Shown: piece after piece, positions 39,087 to 49,534 of the stretch
Layout of the letters: each line of letters starts with the position of its first letter
How positions within the stretch are numbered: the stretch's first letter is position 1
Assembly: GCF_002356335.1 (NCBI RefSeq)
Contig: NZ_AP018165.1
Location: forward strand, 2,790,001-2,854,000
Reading direction: 5' to 3'
Length of the DNA: 64,000 nt
From: [Mycobacterium] stephanolepidis
Lineage (GTDB): Bacteria > Actinomycetota > Actinomycetes > Mycobacteriales > Mycobacteriaceae
Translations under genes and position numbers: made by a program
The notes under the pieces: model-generated
What the model saw: only the letters and a program-made list of their open reading frames with translations
Database searches by the model: none
Told to the model about the DNA's origin: nothing

Positions 39087-40843
39087 GCGTGTGCCGCCGC
39101 CTTACGTTCGCGGGCAATCTGCTGGACCGCGCCAAGCCCGTTGTACACGGGCTTGGACAGGGTCGCGGACTTGGAGGACAGGTAGACAAGCGGCCACGTC
39201 ACCAGGAACACCACCACGACGTCCAAGATGGTGGTGAGGCCGAGGGTGAACGCGAAGCCCTTCACCTGCCCGATAGCGAGCGCGTAGAGCACCACGGCGG
39301 CCAGCAGGGTCACCGCGTTACCCGACAGGATCGTCTTCCGGGCGCGGGCCCAACCGCGCGGCACCGCCGAACGGTAGGAACGCCCTTCTCGTATCTCATC
39401 TTTGATGCGCTCGAAGAACACCACGAAGGAGTCCGCGGTGGTACCGATGCCGATGATCAAACCGGCAATGCCGGCCAGGTCCAGGGTGTACGAGATGTAC
39501 CGACCCAACAGGACCAGGATGGCGAACACCATGGCGCCGGAGGCAACCAGGGACAGCGCGGTCAGGATGCCGAGCACGCGGTAATAGATCAGTGAGTACA
39601 GCAGCACAATCGCCAATCCGATGGCACCCGCGATCAGACCTGCCTTGAGCGAGGTCAATCCGAGTGTGGCCGAAACAGTTTCGGCATCGGAGGATTCAAA
39701 CGACAGTGGCAGTGAGCCGTACTTGAGCGCCGCGGCAAGCTGCTTGGCCGAGTCGGACGTGAACTGCCCACTGATTTCGGTCTTGCCGCCCGGGATGGGT
39801 TCGCGGATGGCCGGAGCACTGATCACCTTGGAGTCCAACGTGAATGCCGTTTGGGTGCCCTGCTGCCAATGCGCAGAGGTGTAGTCGGCCCAGATCTTCG
39901 CGCCGGTGGGCTTGAATTCCATGCTCACCACATAGATACCGCGCTGCTGGTCGAGTCCGGAACTGGCGTCCTTGATCTCTTCGCCGCTGATGATCGACTT
40001 GTCCAGCAGGTAGGCGGCCTTGCCGCCCTGGCTGTCGTCACCGCAGGTGACCAACGGAAGGTTCGGATCGTCGTTGCCCGCGAGCGGGTCATCGGGGTCG
40101 AAGCAGCGCGAGGACTGGACCTGGAGGGCCAGCATCTGAATCCGCGGATCCTCGCTCTGTCTGATCTGCTTCTCGAAGTCGATCAGCTGCTTGCGTTCCT
40201 CACCGCTACCCGGCTTGGGCGGCAGATCGGCGGGAGGGGCGGCCGGAGACGTTGTGGCATTCGGCGTCGCGGGCTGCGTCGCCGGTGCGGGTGGCGGCGG
40301 CGGTGTGGTGGTTTGCGCCGGATACGGACGCGGCTGCGGTTTCGGTGAAGGCGCCGCGGGTGCGGGCTTTCCACCACCGGGCTCTGGTGGTGTCGCCTCC
40401 TGGCCGGCGCCGCCGGGCTGACCGCCCTGCGGGGCCCCGGCCTGGGGGTTCTCCCGGGGCTGCGCCGGCACCATCTGGATGACGGGCCGGATGTAGAGCT
40501 TGGCGGTCTGACCGAGGTTCCGGGCCTCGCTGCCGTCGTTACCCGGCACGGTGATGACGAGGTTGTCGCCATCGATGATGACCTCGGACCCGGAGACTCC
40601 GAGTCCGTTGACGCGCGCGTTGATGATCTGCTGCGCCTGCGTCAGTGCTTCCTTGGTCGGCTTGGAACCGTCAGGGGTGCGCGCCGTCAGCGTGACGCGG
40701 GTTCCGCCCTGCAGGTCGATACCGAGCTTGGGTTTGGCGTGCTTGTCGCCGGTCAGAAACACCAGCAGATAAGCGCCGATCAGCAACACCAGGAAGGCAG
40801 CTAGATAACGCGCGGGGTGCACAGGGGCCGATGGCGAGGCCAC
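39083..40843 (-). CDS. secD: Protein translocase subunit SecD with proline-rich insertion
   Basis: The 586-residue protein has helix 1 ([20 protein letters not shown]), the [12 protein letters not shown] motif near residue 41, periplasmic P1 domain, and C-terminal helices with [24 protein letters not shown]. Inserted in the periplasmic domain, about residues 126-213, is a low-complexity Pro/Ala/Gly/Gln stretch with a run of five Pro. Mycobacterial SecD proteins are known to vary here. It drives late steps of Sec export. The GTG start lies 67 bp after yajC. Confidence 0.96.
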   Translation of the reverse strand: MASPSAPVHPARYLAAFLVLLIGAYLLVFLTGDKHAKPKLGIDLQGGTRVTLTARTPDGSKPTKEALTQAQQIINARVNGLGVSGSEVIIDGDNLVITVPGNDGSEARNLGQTAKLYIRPVIQMVPAQPRENPQAGAPQGGQPGGAGQEATPPEPGGGKPAPAAPSPKPQPRPYPAQTTTPPPPPAPATQPATPNATTSPAAPPADLPPKPGSGEERKQLIDFEKQIRQSEDPRIQMLALQVQSSRCFDPDDPLAGNDDPNLPLVTCGDDSQGGKAAYLLDKSIISGEEIKDASSGLDQQRGIYVVSMEFKPTGAKIWADYTSAHWQQGTQTAFTLDSKVISAPAIREPIPGGKTEISGQFTSDSAKQLAAALKYGSLPLSFESSDAETVSATLGLTSLKAGLIAGAIGLAIVLLYSLIYYRVLGILTALSLVASGAMVFAILVLLGRYISYTLDLAGIAGLIIGIGTTADSFVVFFERIKDEIREGRSYRSAVPRGWARARKTILSGNAVTLLAAVVLYALAIGQVKGFAFTLGLTTILDVVVVFLVTWPLVYLSSKSATLSKPVYNGLGAVQQIARERKAAAHA

Positions 40844-40910
40844 GTGTCCGGTCTCCTTGCTTGTCGAGGGCGGGTCGGGAGGCTTTCAGGGTTGAGTAGC
40901 GGCGGAGCCG

Positions 40911-41249
40911 TTACTCCTTGGTCAGCTCGACCCCGGAGCTCTCGACGTCGCGCGACGCCTCGTCAGCGGTGTCATCAGCGTCCGCGGCCTCATCGACGAT
41001 CTTGTCGCGGATCGCGAGCTTCATCCAGCGCGTCACGACACCCGGCGCGATCTCCAGGTCCACGGTGTCGTCGGTGACGGCGGCGATGGTGCCCTGCAGG
41101 CCGGAGGTGGTGTGCACCCGGTCACCGATTGCCAGGGAGTCGTGCAGCTCGATGGTGGCGTCCAGAGCTTTGCGCTGCCGCCGGTTCGCGAAGAAGAGGA
41201 ATGCGCCCATAACGAGGATGAGCGGCAAAAAGACGATGATCGATTCCAT
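40911..41249 (-). CDS. yajC: Preprotein translocase accessory protein YajC
   Basis: The 112-residue protein has a single N-terminal helix (IIVFLPLILVMGAFLFFANRRQRKA), the conserved GDRVHTTSGLQGTIAAV segment, and an acidic C-tail (DEAADADDTADEASRD). It associates with SecDF. ATG 41249 places the start right at the helix, as in relatives; the longer reading frame adds 21 unconserved residues. It is the first gene of the yajC-secD-secF run. Confidence 0.93.
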   Translation of the reverse strand: MESIIVFLPLILVMGAFLFFANRRQRKALDATIELHDSLAIGDRVHTTSGLQGTIAAVTDDTVDLEIAPGVVTRWMKLAIRDKIVDEAADADDTADEASRDVESSGVELTKE

Positions 41250-41398
41250 GGCGGCTTTCGGGATTCTTTCCGTTGGGTCTTCACGAGGGCAGGCACGGTC
41301 TGCGTGAAACAAGCACGCGACAAGTCACCAGTGTGCCATCCGACTCTGTGGAATTGACGCGAACCCCGGACCTGCGCGTCCTGGACTCAGGTGTCCTC

Positions 41399-42469
41399 TC
41401 AATCGAACAGCCCGGCCTGCCCCAGCACTTGCGGCGGCGGGGTGAGACCCAGATGCGTCCACGCCAACGCCGTCGCCACCCGCCCGCGCGGCGTTCGCGC
41501 GAGCATCCCGGCACGCACCAGGAACGGCTCGCATACCTCTTCGACGGTGGTCGATTCCTCCCCGACGGCAACCGCCAAAGTCGACAAACCCACCGGGCCG
41601 CCGCCGAAGCTGCGAGTCAGCGCGGAAAGCACGGCCCGGTCCAGGCGATCCAGCCCGAGCTCATCGACGTCGTAGACCTCCAGAGCGGACTTCGCGACGT
41701 CCACGGTGATGACGCCGTCGGCACGCACTTCCGCGTAGTCACGGACCCGGCGCAACAATCGGTTGGAGATGCGCGGGGTGCCGCGCGAACGCCGGGCGAT
41801 CTCCACGCCCGCGTCGGCCCCCAGCTCGATGCCGAGGATTCCCGCCGATCGAGCCAGCACGAGTTCGAGCTCTTCGGACTCATAGAAGTCCATGTGCGCC
41901 GTGAATCCGAAGCGGTCACGCAGCGGCCCGGTCAGCGACCCCGAACGGGTTGTCGCGCCGACCAACGTGAAGGGCGCCACCTCCAGGGGAATCGAGGTGG
42001 CACCGGGGCCCTTGCCGACGACGATGTCGACCCGGAAGTCCTCCATGGCCAGGTACAGCATCTCCTCGGCAGGCCGGGCGATGCGGTGAATCTCGTCGAT
42101 GAAGAGCACATCGTTTTCGACGAGATTGCTCAGCATCGCCGCGAGGTCACCCGCCCGCTCCAGCGCCGGACCCGAGGTCACCCGCAGCGAGGAGCCCAGT
42201 TCGGCGGCGATGATCATCGCCAGCGAGGTCTTCCCCAGCCCGGGCGGCCCGGATAACAGGATGTGATCGGGGGTACCGCCGCGATTCTTCGCGCCGGACA
42301 GCACCAGATCCAGCTGCTCACGCACGCGCGGCTGGCCGATGAACTCTCGCAGCGACTTGGGCCGCAGTCCGGCGTCGATATCGTTCTCACCGACCGTGAG
42401 CGCACCAGACATCTCGGGGCCGGCATCGAAGTCGTCCTCCGCGCCGTCGAACTCGTCGAAGCGGCTCAT
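41399..42469 (-). CDS. ruvB: Holliday junction branch-migration helicase RuvB
   Basis: The 356-residue AAA+ ATPase has Walker A in [14 protein letters not shown], Walker B in [10 protein letters not shown], sensor 1 in [19 protein letters not shown] and the C-terminal winged helix ([16 protein letters not shown]). It drives branch migration with RuvA. The start overlaps the ruvA stop (ATGA). It is the last gene of the SOS-box-headed ruvC-ruvA-ruvB operon. Confidence 0.97.
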   Translation of the reverse strand: MSRFDEFDGAEDDFDAGPEMSGALTVGENDIDAGLRPKSLREFIGQPRVREQLDLVLSGAKNRGGTPDHILLSGPPGLGKTSLAMIIAAELGSSLRVTSGPALERAGDLAAMLSNLVENDVLFIDEIHRIARPAEEMLYLAMEDFRVDIVVGKGPGATSIPLEVAPFTLVGATTRSGSLTGPLRDRFGFTAHMDFYESEELELVLARSAGILGIELGADAGVEIARRSRGTPRISNRLLRRVRDYAEVRADGVITVDVAKSALEVYDVDELGLDRLDRAVLSALTRSFGGGPVGLSTLAVAVGEESTTVEEVCEPFLVRAGMLARTPRGRVATALAWTHLGLTPPPQVLGQAGLFD

Positions 42470-43065
42470 CGTGTCTTACCCAGCAACGTCAGCGCCGACC
42501 GCAGCACGGTCGAGGTATCCCCTTCGGAATTGTCTTGAGCCAGAACGGTGTCGGTGGCCTGTTCGGCTTGTTTGGCGGCGAATCCGAGGCCGATGAGCGC
42601 CTCGACGACCTGCGTGCGCACCAGCGATGCGGTACCCCGGCCCAGCTCGGTGGTGCCACCGGGAGCTGCTGCCACCTTCTCGCGCAGCTCCAGCACCATG
42701 CGCTCGGCGCCACGCTTGCCGATCCCCGGCACCCGGGTCAGCGCATTGACATCGCCATCGGCCAGCGCCTGGCGTAGGGCCGATGCGTCGTAGACCGCGA
42801 GCGTGGCCATCGCGATCTTGGGCCCCACACCGGAGACACTGAGCAGTGTCAGGAACAGATCGCGAGCATCGGTATCGGTGAAGCCGTACAACGTCATCGA
42901 GTCCTCGCGGACGATCATCGCCGTGATCAGCCGCACCTGGGTGCCGCGCCGTAGCGTCGACAGCGTGGCCGGGGTGGCGTTGACGCGGTATCCGACCCCG
43001 GCGGCCTCGATCACCACATGATCGAGCGCGATGTCGATGACCTCGCCATTGACCGAAGCAATCAT
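42466..43065 (-). CDS. ruvA: Holliday junction DNA-binding protein RuvA
   Basis: The 199-residue protein has the N-terminal OB domain ([28 protein letters not shown]), the two HhH motifs ([16 protein letters not shown] and [19 protein letters not shown]) and the mobile C-terminal RuvB-binding domain ([17 protein letters not shown]). It binds four-way junctions as a tetramer. Its ATG overlaps the ruvC stop (ATGA). Confidence 0.97.
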   Translation of the reverse strand: MIASVNGEVIDIALDHVVIEAAGVGYRVNATPATLSTLRRGTQVRLITAMIVREDSMTLYGFTDTDARDLFLTLLSVSGVGPKIAMATLAVYDASALRQALADGDVNALTRVPGIGKRGAERMVLELREKVAAAPGGTTELGRGTASLVRTQVVEALIGLGFAAKQAEQATDTVLAQDNSEGDTSTVLRSALTLLGKTR

Positions 43066-43619
43066 CGGGCTACCGCCTTCATTCGGGCCGCGAAGGCTTT
43101 CCGCTGCTCTTCGGCGGCGGCCTCCGCTTTCGCCATTCTCGCCAGCATGGGCGCACGCCAGCAGTGACAAATCGCCAGGGCCAGGGCGTCGGCCGCGTCG
43201 GCGGGCTTCGGCGCCGTCTGCAGCTGCAGGATGCGTGTGATCATTGCGGTCACTTGGGATTTATCTGCCCGACCGTTGCCGGTGACGGCCGCCTTGACCT
43301 CCGACGGGGTGTGGAAATACACCTCGATACCCCGCTTCGCGGCGCTGAGCGCAACTATTCCGCCCGCTTGGGCGGTACCCATCACCGTCGATACGTTCTG
43401 CTGAGCGAACACGCGCTCGATGGCCACCACGTCGGGACGGTGGGTGTCCATCCAATGCTCTACGACCTCGCTGATCGCCAAAAGTCGTTGCGGCAGAGGC
43501 TGATTGGCCGGGGTGCGCACGACGTCGACATCCAGGGCCACCACCTTGCGACCCGAGGAGGCCTCGACCATGGACAGACCACACCGGGTGAGCCCCGGGT
43601 CGACTCCCATCACTCGCAC
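43062..43619 (-). CDS. ruvC: Crossover junction endodeoxyribonuclease RuvC
   Basis: The 185-residue resolvase begins [14 protein letters not shown] with catalytic Asp7, followed by [23 protein letters not shown] (second acid) and [17 protein letters not shown] (last acids). It cuts Holliday junctions. GTG 43619 is chosen because it is the conserved start; the open frame continues upstream without conservation. A SOS box lies 19-34 bp upstream, as known for mycobacterial ruvC. The C-terminus carries an Ala/Glu/Lys-rich helix. Confidence 0.97.
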   Translation of the reverse strand: MRVMGVDPGLTRCGLSMVEASSGRKVVALDVDVVRTPANQPLPQRLLAISEVVEHWMDTHRPDVVAIERVFAQQNVSTVMGTAQAGGIVALSAAKRGIEVYFHTPSEVKAAVTGNGRADKSQVTAMITRILQLQTAPKPADAADALALAICHCWRAPMLARMAKAEAAAEEQRKAFAARMKAVAR

Positions 43620-43637
43620 GCGCCAGCCCTCTCGCCG

Positions 43638-43653
43638 TAGAACAGTTGTTCGA
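43638..43653. promoter_or_regulatory. LexA SOS box of the ruvCAB operon
   Basis: TAGAACAGTTGTTCGA matches the mycobacterial SOS box TCGAACNNNNGTTCGA at all fixed positions but one. It lies 19 bp upstream of the ruvC start codon. Confidence 0.85.
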
Positions 43654-43739
43654 TAGCATATCGAGAGAGCTCGCCCATTCGGCACAGCAACACGCGAGGG
43701 CTCTGCAAATGTCAACATCCGTTGGCCTAAGCTCAGCGC

Positions 43740-44312
43740 ATGTCTACCGAACCTCGGCGATCGGACGCCACTCGCGCGGCCATCCTCGAGGCTGCCCAGG
43801 AACACTTCGCGGGCGTCGGCTACGAGAAGGCAACCATACGGGCCATCGCGGCGACGGCGGGCATCGACCCGTCCCTGGTCATGCGGTACTACGGCAACAA
43901 AGCCAAGCTGTTCACCGCCGCAGCCAACTTCGACATACATTTCCCCGAGGAACTAGCCGAGATTCCGCGCGATCAGCTCGGAGCAACCTTGGTCCAGCAC
44001 TTCCTCACCCAATGGGAAGCCGACGACACCATGGTCGCGTTGCTGCGGGCTGCGGTGTCCCACGAGTCCGCACGGGCGCGCATGGAGGAGATTTTCAGCT
44101 GCCAGATGGTGCCGATCATCGAATCGCTGACCGCGGATCGCGCCATGGAACGCGCGGCGCTCATCGGCACCCAAATGATCGGATTGGCGATGTGCCGTTA
44201 CGTCATCCGACTCGGCAACGTGCCCGCGATGACGCACGAACAGATCATCGACCTCATCGCGCCGACCATCCAGGCCTACCTGGACTGCGACTGTGATTGC
44301 GAGGCGCCTTAA
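43740..44312 (+). CDS. TetR family regulator with Cys-Asp tail
   Basis: The 190-residue protein has an HTH at about residues 28-50 ([24 protein letters not shown]) and a helical ligand domain. Its end is odd: [11 protein letters not shown], where three Asp-Cys pairs are coded by a short codon repeat at about 44283-44300. Such a tail could bind metal or form disulphides, or may be an expansion without function. It is divergent from ruvC (about 90 bp of promoter region after the SOS box). Its stop overlaps the convergent methyltransferase-like gene through a shared TTAA. Confidence 0.88.
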   Translation: MSTEPRRSDATRAAILEAAQEHFAGVGYEKATIRAIAATAGIDPSLVMRYYGNKAKLFTAAANFDIHFPEELAEIPRDQLGATLVQHFLTQWEADDTMVALLRAAVSHESARARMEEIFSCQMVPIIESLTADRAMERAALIGTQMIGLAMCRYVIRLGNVPAMTHEQIIDLIAPTIQAYLDCDCDCEAP

Positions 44313-44863
44313 CGCGCGCCCTCGGGCTGCGTCCACGGGCGCAGCCGTGGCACCCACCGCGGTACGTGCTGCGCATACTCGGCGTAGTCGCGGCCGAATC
44401 GCCGCAACAGGCCGCGCTCCTCGACCAGCGGGAAGTAGATCGCGTTGATGGTCACGAAAACGGCCGCGTAGATCAACAGACCAACGGAGTTCACCGTCAG
44501 CGCCTCACCCAGCAAGATGGCGATGACGCCGGTGATCATGGGGTTACGCATGTGGCGGTACGGGCCGCGCACGACAAGCCGGATCGGCGGATCGAAGGGC
44601 GCTAGGGACCCCTTGCCGGTCTGGTGGAAGAGCATGACGGTCCGCGTCACCAGGAACAGGCCGGCAGCCACCAGTAGGGTCCCGATCAACGTCGCCGTCA
44701 TCGACATCTGATCCGACATCCAGGACGACACCTGAACACCGGACCCGTAGAGAATCACCAGCGGAATCAGAACCGTCACGGTGACCGGCAGCGCGAGAAC
44801 CGCGCGCGCAGTGCGCCACAGGGTTGTCGTTTCAGGCGCCGGGGCGACTGCTTGTGTGGCCAT
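44309..44863 (-). CDS. Isoprenylcysteine methyltransferase-like (ICMT/PEMT) membrane protein
   Basis: The 184-residue protein has about five hydrophobic segments and the C-terminal signature of the family: VRGPYRHMRNPMITGV, then FVTINAIYFPLVEERGLLRRFGRDYAEYAQHVPRWVP. The RHxRNP and EERxLxxxFGxxYxxY elements bind S-adenosylmethionine in ICMT. The family methylates prenylcysteine in eukaryotes; bacterial members act on unknown lipids, quinones or isoprenoids. ATG 44863 is chosen because GGAGG lies 6 nt upstream. A palindrome at 44928-44939 lies in its promoter region. Confidence 0.85.
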   Translation of the reverse strand: MATQAVAPAPETTTLWRTARAVLALPVTVTVLIPLVILYGSGVQVSSWMSDQMSMTATLIGTLLVAAGLFLVTRTVMLFHQTGKGSLAPFDPPIRLVVRGPYRHMRNPMITGVIAILLGEALTVNSVGLLIYAAVFVTINAIYFPLVEERGLLRRFGRDYAEYAQHVPRWVPRLRPWTQPEGAR

Positions 44864-44927
44864 GACCGGCCTCCCCTCACTCGTGGATGTCTTATATGTA
44901 CGCCTGCTTGACATTCAAGTCAACAGA

Positions 44928-44939
44928 TGTTGACCAACA
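44928..44939. promoter_or_regulatory. Palindrome in the promoter region between methyltransferase-like and PAP2 genes
   Basis: TGTTGACCAACA is an inverted repeat with 5-bp arms. Just upstream (44909-44924) TTGACATTCAAGTCAA gives another pair of inverted TTGAC/GTCAA arms. The TTGAC word recurs a third time at about 44944. The cluster may be an operator for a TetR or MarR protein, perhaps the nearby TetR at 43740. Confidence 0.35.
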
Positions 44940-45034
44940 CTCGTTGACATCACAGTAACGCCGTCCGGTGACGTTTGATTCCCGGTCACCGGCACGATTC
45001 GGGTCGACGTCTGGGTCCGATTACTGTCGTCGGA

Positions 45035-45628
45035 GTGTCTGTCGGAAAACTGCCCAGCGAGAAAACGGTTCAGTGGTGGCCTCCCCTCGGCGTGATCTTG
45101 ATGCTGGTGCTCGGGTCCTCCGTCGGGAAGGGTTCCACGCCGTTTGACAGGTGGTTTTTCGATGCGACCCAGGTCGCGTTCGGGGTACAGCCACGCTGGC
45201 TGCTGTTCTTCACCGATTGGGTGTTCTTGGTTCCGGTGCTCGTGGTGTGCGTCGGGTTCGAGCTGTATCGGCGGCGTTGGCGGGTCGCGGCAGTTGTCCT
45301 GGTCTGCCCCTTCATCGCGAACTGGACCACCCAGGCCACCAAGATGCTCGTCGGGCGTGAGAAGGGCGGCTACCTCGCTTATCCCAGCGGCCACACCACC
45401 TTCGTGGTGGCCGTGACGGGGATGCTGGTGCTGGTCGCCGGCGGAGCCCTCTGGGCGTACATCGCCGCCGGGATTGTCAGCATGCTCGGACTACTCGGGC
45501 AGGTCGCGTGCGGGTATCACTACTTCACCGACACCATCGGTGCCGTCCTGGTCACCACCGCGGTCGTGACCATGGCGTTCTGGGCTGCCGGAGCAACGGA
45601 GAAGACACCGGTACGCGTCGACAGCTAG
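45035..45628 (+). CDS. PAP2-superfamily membrane phosphatase
   Basis: The protein of about 197 residues has six hydrophobic segments and PAP2 motifs: KMLVGREKGGYLAYPSGHTTF (motifs 1 and 2) and CGYHYFTDTIG (motif 3, with catalytic His and Asp). It should dephosphorylate a lipid phosphate such as undecaprenyl diphosphate or phosphatidic acid at the membrane. Motif 1 is degenerate (no RP pair). GTG 45035 is supported by a TACTGT -10-like box 7 nt upstream, which fits a leaderless mRNA. An ATG at 44975 is possible but would add 20 unconserved residues. Confidence 0.82.
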   Translation: MSVGKLPSEKTVQWWPPLGVILMLVLGSSVGKGSTPFDRWFFDATQVAFGVQPRWLLFFTDWVFLVPVLVVCVGFELYRRRWRVAAVVLVCPFIANWTTQATKMLVGREKGGYLAYPSGHTTFVVAVTGMLVLVAGGALWAYIAAGIVSMLGLLGQVACGYHYFTDTIGAVLVTTAVVTMAFWAAGATEKTPVRVDS

Positions 45629-45655
45629 CAGTCACGGGTCCCGTGACGGGCACGC

Positions 45656-46411
45656 TCAGTCCTCGTCGAGCTGGGCCAGCACCTCGTCCGACAGGTCCAC
45701 GTTGGTGTAGACGTTCTGCACGTCGTCACTGTCTTCCAGTGCGTCGACCAGCTTGAACACCTTGCGGGCAGTGTCGACGTCGACGGGCACGCTCATCGAC
45801 GGCTGGAAGCTGGCCTCCGCCGACTCGTAGTCGATCCCGGCCTCTTGCAGTGACTGACGGACCGCGATCAAGTCGGTGGGCTCGGAGATGACTTCGAAGG
45901 TCTCGCCCAGGTCGTTGACCTCCTCGGCACCCGCCTCCAGCACGGCCGTGAGCACGTCGTCCTCGGACAGACCGTTCTTCTCCAGCGTCACAACACCCTT
46001 GCGGGAGAACAGGTACGACACCGATCCCGGATCGGCCATGCTGCCACCGTTGCGGGTCATCGCGACCCGAACCTCACCGGCAGCGCGGTTGCGGTTGTCA
46101 CTCAGGCACTCGATAAGCACCGCGACGCCGTTGGGGCCATAGCCCTCGTACATGATGGTCTGCCAGTCGGCCCCGCCGGCCTCTTCGCCGGCGCCGCGCT
46201 TACGGGCCCGCTCGATGTTGTCGTTGGGCACCGAGGTCTTCTTGGCCTTCTGGATGGCGTCGTAGAGCGTCGGGTTGCCGGTCGGATCTCCGCCCCCGGT
46301 ACGCGCGGCGACCTCGATGTTCTTGATCAGCTTGGCGAACTCTTTGCCACGGCGCGCGTCTTTGACGGCCTTCTGATGCTTTGTGGTGGCCCACTTGGAA
46401 TGGCCGCTCAT
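45656..46411 (-). CDS. YebC/TACO1 family protein
   Basis: The 251-residue protein begins [28 protein letters not shown] and contains [21 protein letters not shown] and [11 protein letters not shown], the full YebC signature. It was long annotated as a transcriptional regulator; recent work on the family supports a role in translation at difficult (proline-rich) stretches. ATG 46411 is the conserved start. In mycobacteria it sits close to pdxT, as here. Confidence 0.93.
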   Translation of the reverse strand: MSGHSKWATTKHQKAVKDARRGKEFAKLIKNIEVAARTGGGDPTGNPTLYDAIQKAKKTSVPNDNIERARKRGAGEEAGGADWQTIMYEGYGPNGVAVLIECLSDNRNRAAGEVRVAMTRNGGSMADPGSVSYLFSRKGVVTLEKNGLSEDDVLTAVLEAGAEEVNDLGETFEVISEPTDLIAVRQSLQEAGIDYESAEASFQPSMSVPVDVDTARKVFKLVDALEDSDDVQNVYTNVDLSDEVLAQLDED

Positions 46412-46490
46412 GTACCCCTGTACTACTTTCTCTAGGTTCCGTCGCACTTCTGCGCTGCCCGAGTCTACTCGCGCACCTAGGGTGAATCAC

Positions 46491-47018
46491 ATGACTGTCC
46501 TGGTAGCCGACCCGATTGTCGACGCGGTCTTGGACCGATACGCGTCAACCGTCGGAGACAGCCTCACCGATTACCGCAATCACCTGTACCGGGGCATGAA
46601 TTACCAGCTCCGCCTTCTCGGCATGACCCAGGCTCCGCCGGAGATCGCCCTGGCATGGGCGACACACGATATCGGCATCTGGACGGCCGGTACCTGGGAC
46701 TATCTGGACCCTTCGGTCGATCTGGCCGAACAACTGGCACCGGAATTCGGCATCACCGACATCGATCGTCTCAGGGCGATGGTGGCCGACCACCACAAGC
46801 TCAGGTCGGCCGACGATCTGTGGGTCGAGACCTTCCGGCTGGGCGATCGGATCGACGCTTTCCGCGGCATGTACGCCTGGACCGGTTTGGAACGCTCCGA
46901 TGTGCGCGAGGTCGTGGAAGCACTGCCATACGGCGGTTTTCACGGATTCTTATTGCGGACGGCCGGAAAATGGACGCTGAAGCATCCGCTGCGCCCGATG
47001 CCCATGCTGCGCTGGTAG
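46491..47018 (+). CDS. HD-superfamily phosphohydrolase-like protein
   Basis: The 175-residue protein has His in YRNHLYRGMNY, the HD pair in WATHDIGIWTAGTWDYL, His-His in MVADHHKLRSADD and a later Asp in FRLGDRIDAFRG. This is the metal-binding order of HD-domain hydrolases. The substrate is unknown. ATG 46491 is taken as start; the frame is open further up but that part overlaps the yebC 5' end antisense-like. It is divergent from yebC and convergent with pdxT. Confidence 0.8.
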   Translation: MTVLVADPIVDAVLDRYASTVGDSLTDYRNHLYRGMNYQLRLLGMTQAPPEIALAWATHDIGIWTAGTWDYLDPSVDLAEQLAPEFGITDIDRLRAMVADHHKLRSADDLWVETFRLGDRIDAFRGMYAWTGLERSDVREVVEALPYGGFHGFLLRTAGKWTLKHPLRPMPMLRW

Positions 47019-47092
47019 CCATCGCGTCGAGCGCATACCGCACGCCGAGAAATCGGGCGATACGGCTGCACCTGGTATGCGGTCGAAGACGC

Positions 47093-47674
47093 CTAGGACG
47101 CGCGCACCATGTCGACGAACAGTTGGTGCACTCGCCGGTCCCCGGTGACCTCGGGGTGAAACGACGTCGCCAACGCACTCGCCTGCCGCACCGCGACCGG
47201 ATGCCCCTGCACAGTGGCCAGCACCTCGACGTCTGTGCCGACCCGCTCCACCCACGGCGCCCTGATGAACACCGCATGCAGCCCGCCATCGAGCCCCACG
47301 AAATCCAGATCACCCTCGAACGAGTCCACCTGGCGCCCGAAAGCATTGCGCCGCACCGTCATATCGATCGCGCCCAGCGCCACCGCATCCGGGCGGGTAT
47401 CGAGTATCTCGCTGGCAAGCAGGATCATGCCCGCGCAGGATCCGTAAACCGGCAGACCACCACGCAGACGCTCGGTGAGCGGGTCCAGCAGTTCGAACAC
47501 CCGCAGCAAGTTGCTCATGGTGGTCGACTCCCCGCCGGGAATGACCAGCCCGTCTATCTTGGAGAGTTCCTCGGGACGGCGCACACCAAGCGCGTCCGCA
47601 CCCGAATCTTCCAGAGCAGCAACATGTTCCCTGACATCGCCCTGCAATGCCAGCACGCCGATCAACGGGCTCAC
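47093..47674 (-). CDS. pdxT: Pyridoxal 5'-phosphate synthase glutaminase subunit PdxT
   Basis: The 193-residue class I glutaminase has [27 protein letters not shown], the catalytic Cys in [13 protein letters not shown] and the His-Glu pair in [10 protein letters not shown]. It supplies ammonia to PdxS. GTG 47674 overlaps the tesB stop in a GTGA junction and is the conserved start. Operon order pdxS-tesB-pdxT matches M. tuberculosis Rv2606c-Rv2604c. Confidence 0.95.
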   Translation of the reverse strand: MSPLIGVLALQGDVREHVAALEDSGADALGVRRPEELSKIDGLVIPGGESTTMSNLLRVFELLDPLTERLRGGLPVYGSCAGMILLASEILDTRPDAVALGAIDMTVRRNAFGRQVDSFEGDLDFVGLDGGLHAVFIRAPWVERVGTDVEVLATVQGHPVAVRQASALATSFHPEVTGDRRVHQLFVDMVRAS

Positions 47675-48525
47675 GCCATGTTCCCCTTGGCGATCGACGC
47701 CTCGTCGGGATTGCGCTCGTACCGGGTCAGCCCCTCCTGCACCACCGCCGCGACCATCCGGCCCTCGCGATCGAAGATCCGGCCCTGAGTCAGCGCCCGA
47801 CCGTATCCGGCCGACGGCGACGTCTCGTCGTACAGCAGCCATTCATCGGCGCGAAACGGACGCAGGAACCACAGCGCGTGATCCAGGGACGCGGTCTGCA
47901 GCACCGCGTCCCGGTGCGGCACCTTGGAAGAACTCAGCAGCGTCAGATCGCTCATGTAGGCCAGCGCGCAGACGTGCAGCACCGGATCATCCGGAAGTTG
48001 CTTGCGGCAGCGGAACCACACCCGCTGCTGCGCGGCCAGCCGCGGGTTCCGGTCCATCAGCTCGTGGGGAACGATCCGGATGTCCCATTCGGCGAACTGC
48101 CGGAAAAGATCGTGGCTGAACGATCCCTCCGCGTCCTGCACATCGGGCAGGTCCTCGGGCGCCGGTACGGGCGGCATCAGGTCCTGGTGCTCGATGCCGG
48201 TGTCCAGCGTCTGGAAGGAGGCCGACATGCTGAAGATCGCCTGTCCGTCCTGGATGGCGGTGACCCGGCGGGTGCTGAACGAGCGGCCGTCGCGTACCCG
48301 ATCAACGAGAAACACGGTGGGCTCGTTGGGATTTCCGGGACGCAGGAAGTATCCGTGCAGGGAATGCACCAGGTACTGCGGCTCGATGGTACGGACCGCC
48401 GAGACCAACGATTGCCCCGCAACCTGGCCACCGAAGGTGCGACGCAGGCTGCTCCGGGTCACGTTGCCTCGGAAGATGTCCTTTTCGAGCTGCTCGAGCG
48501 TCAGGATCTCTTCGATATCGGCCAT
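47671..48525 (-). CDS. tesB: Acyl-CoA thioesterase II
   Basis: The 284-residue protein has a double hotdog fold: [13 protein letters not shown] and [16 protein letters not shown] in the first repeat, and [38 protein letters not shown] in the second, with the Asp/Ser/Gln catalytic set of TesB. It hydrolyses acyl-CoA. It is inserted between pdxS (9 bp upstream) and pdxT (4-bp overlap), a conserved mycobacterial arrangement without an obvious reason. Confidence 0.94.
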   Translation of the reverse strand: MADIEEILTLEQLEKDIFRGNVTRSSLRRTFGGQVAGQSLVSAVRTIEPQYLVHSLHGYFLRPGNPNEPTVFLVDRVRDGRSFSTRRVTAIQDGQAIFSMSASFQTLDTGIEHQDLMPPVPAPEDLPDVQDAEGSFSHDLFRQFAEWDIRIVPHELMDRNPRLAAQQRVWFRCRKQLPDDPVLHVCALAYMSDLTLLSSSKVPHRDAVLQTASLDHALWFLRPFRADEWLLYDETSPSAGYGRALTQGRIFDREGRMVAAVVQEGLTRYERNPDEASIAKGNMA

Positions 48526-48534
48526 CAGATGGTT

Positions 48535-49449
48535 TTACCAGCCGCGCTCGGCGAGCCGATGCGGCTGCGCGATGTCCTCCACGTTGATACCGACCATCGC
48601 TTCACCCAGTCCGCGCGACACCTTGGCCAGCACGTCCGGGTCGTCGTAGAAGGTGGTGGCCTTCACGATCGCCGCGGCGCGCTGCTCGGGGTTGCCGGAC
48701 TTGAAGATTCCGGATCCGACGAATACGCCCTCGGCACCCAGCTGCATCATCATCGCGGCATCGGCCGGGGTGGCGATTCCGCCGGCGGTGAACAGCGTGA
48801 CCGGCAGCTTGCCGGCGCGAGCAACCTCGACCACAAGGTCGTACGGCGCCTGTAGTTCCTTTGCGGCAACGTACAACTCGTCCTCGGACAGCGAGGTGAG
48901 CCGACGGATCTCGCCACCGATCTTGCGCATGTGGGTCGTCGCGTTGGACACGTCACCGGTACCGGCCTCACCCTTGGAACGGATCATGGCCGCACCCTCG
49001 GTGATGCGGCGCAGCGCCTCGCCCAGGTTGGTGGCACCGCACACGAACGGCACGGTGAACTTCCACTTGTCGATGTGGTTGGTGTAGTCGGCCGGGGTCA
49101 GCACCTCCGACTCGTCGATGTAGTCCACGCCCAGGCTCTGCAAGATCTGCGCCTCGACGAAATGCCCGATACGGGCCTTGGCCATGACGGGAATGCTGAC
49201 GGTGCTGATGATGCCGTCGATCATGTCCGGATCGCTCATGCGGGACACGCCGCCCTGAGCGCGAATGTCTGCGGGCACCCGCTCCAGCGCCATGACAGCG
49301 ACAGCACCGGCGTCTTCGGCGATCTTCGCCTGTTCCGGCGTAACGACGTCCATGATGACGCCGCCCTTGAGCATCTCGGCCATGCCGCGCTTGACGCGCG
49401 CGGTGCCGGTTCCGGTCTCGGGGGACGTTCCGTTGGTCGTGCTAGTCAA
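48535..49449 (-). CDS. pdxS: Pyridoxal 5'-phosphate synthase subunit PdxS
   Basis: The 304-residue protein is a complete Pdx[52 protein letters not shown], the lysine region in [12 protein letters not shown], and [32 protein letters not shown]. It makes PLP from ribose 5-phosphate, glyceraldehyde 3-phosphate and PdxT-derived ammonia. TTG 49449 is chosen because AGGAG lies 7 nt upstream. The longer frame enters the nudix gene and is not coding. Confidence 0.95.
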   Translation of the reverse strand: MTSTTNGTSPETGTGTARVKRGMAEMLKGGVIMDVVTPEQAKIAEDAGAVAVMALERVPADIRAQGGVSRMSDPDMIDGIISTVSIPVMAKARIGHFVEAQILQSLGVDYIDESEVLTPADYTNHIDKWKFTVPFVCGATNLGEALRRITEGAAMIRSKGEAGTGDVSNATTHMRKIGGEIRRLTSLSEDELYVAAKELQAPYDLVVEVARAGKLPVTLFTAGGIATPADAAMMMQLGAEGVFVGSGIFKSGNPEQRAAAIVKATTFYDDPDVLAKVSRGLGEAMVGINVEDIAQPHRLAERGW

Positions 49450-49534
49450 CTGAGGGCTCCTGGATGTCGGTTTCTGCCACCAGTCTAATGCGGCCACACC
49501 AGCGATTTTGTCCCGGGAGGTGCGGTGACCGGGC

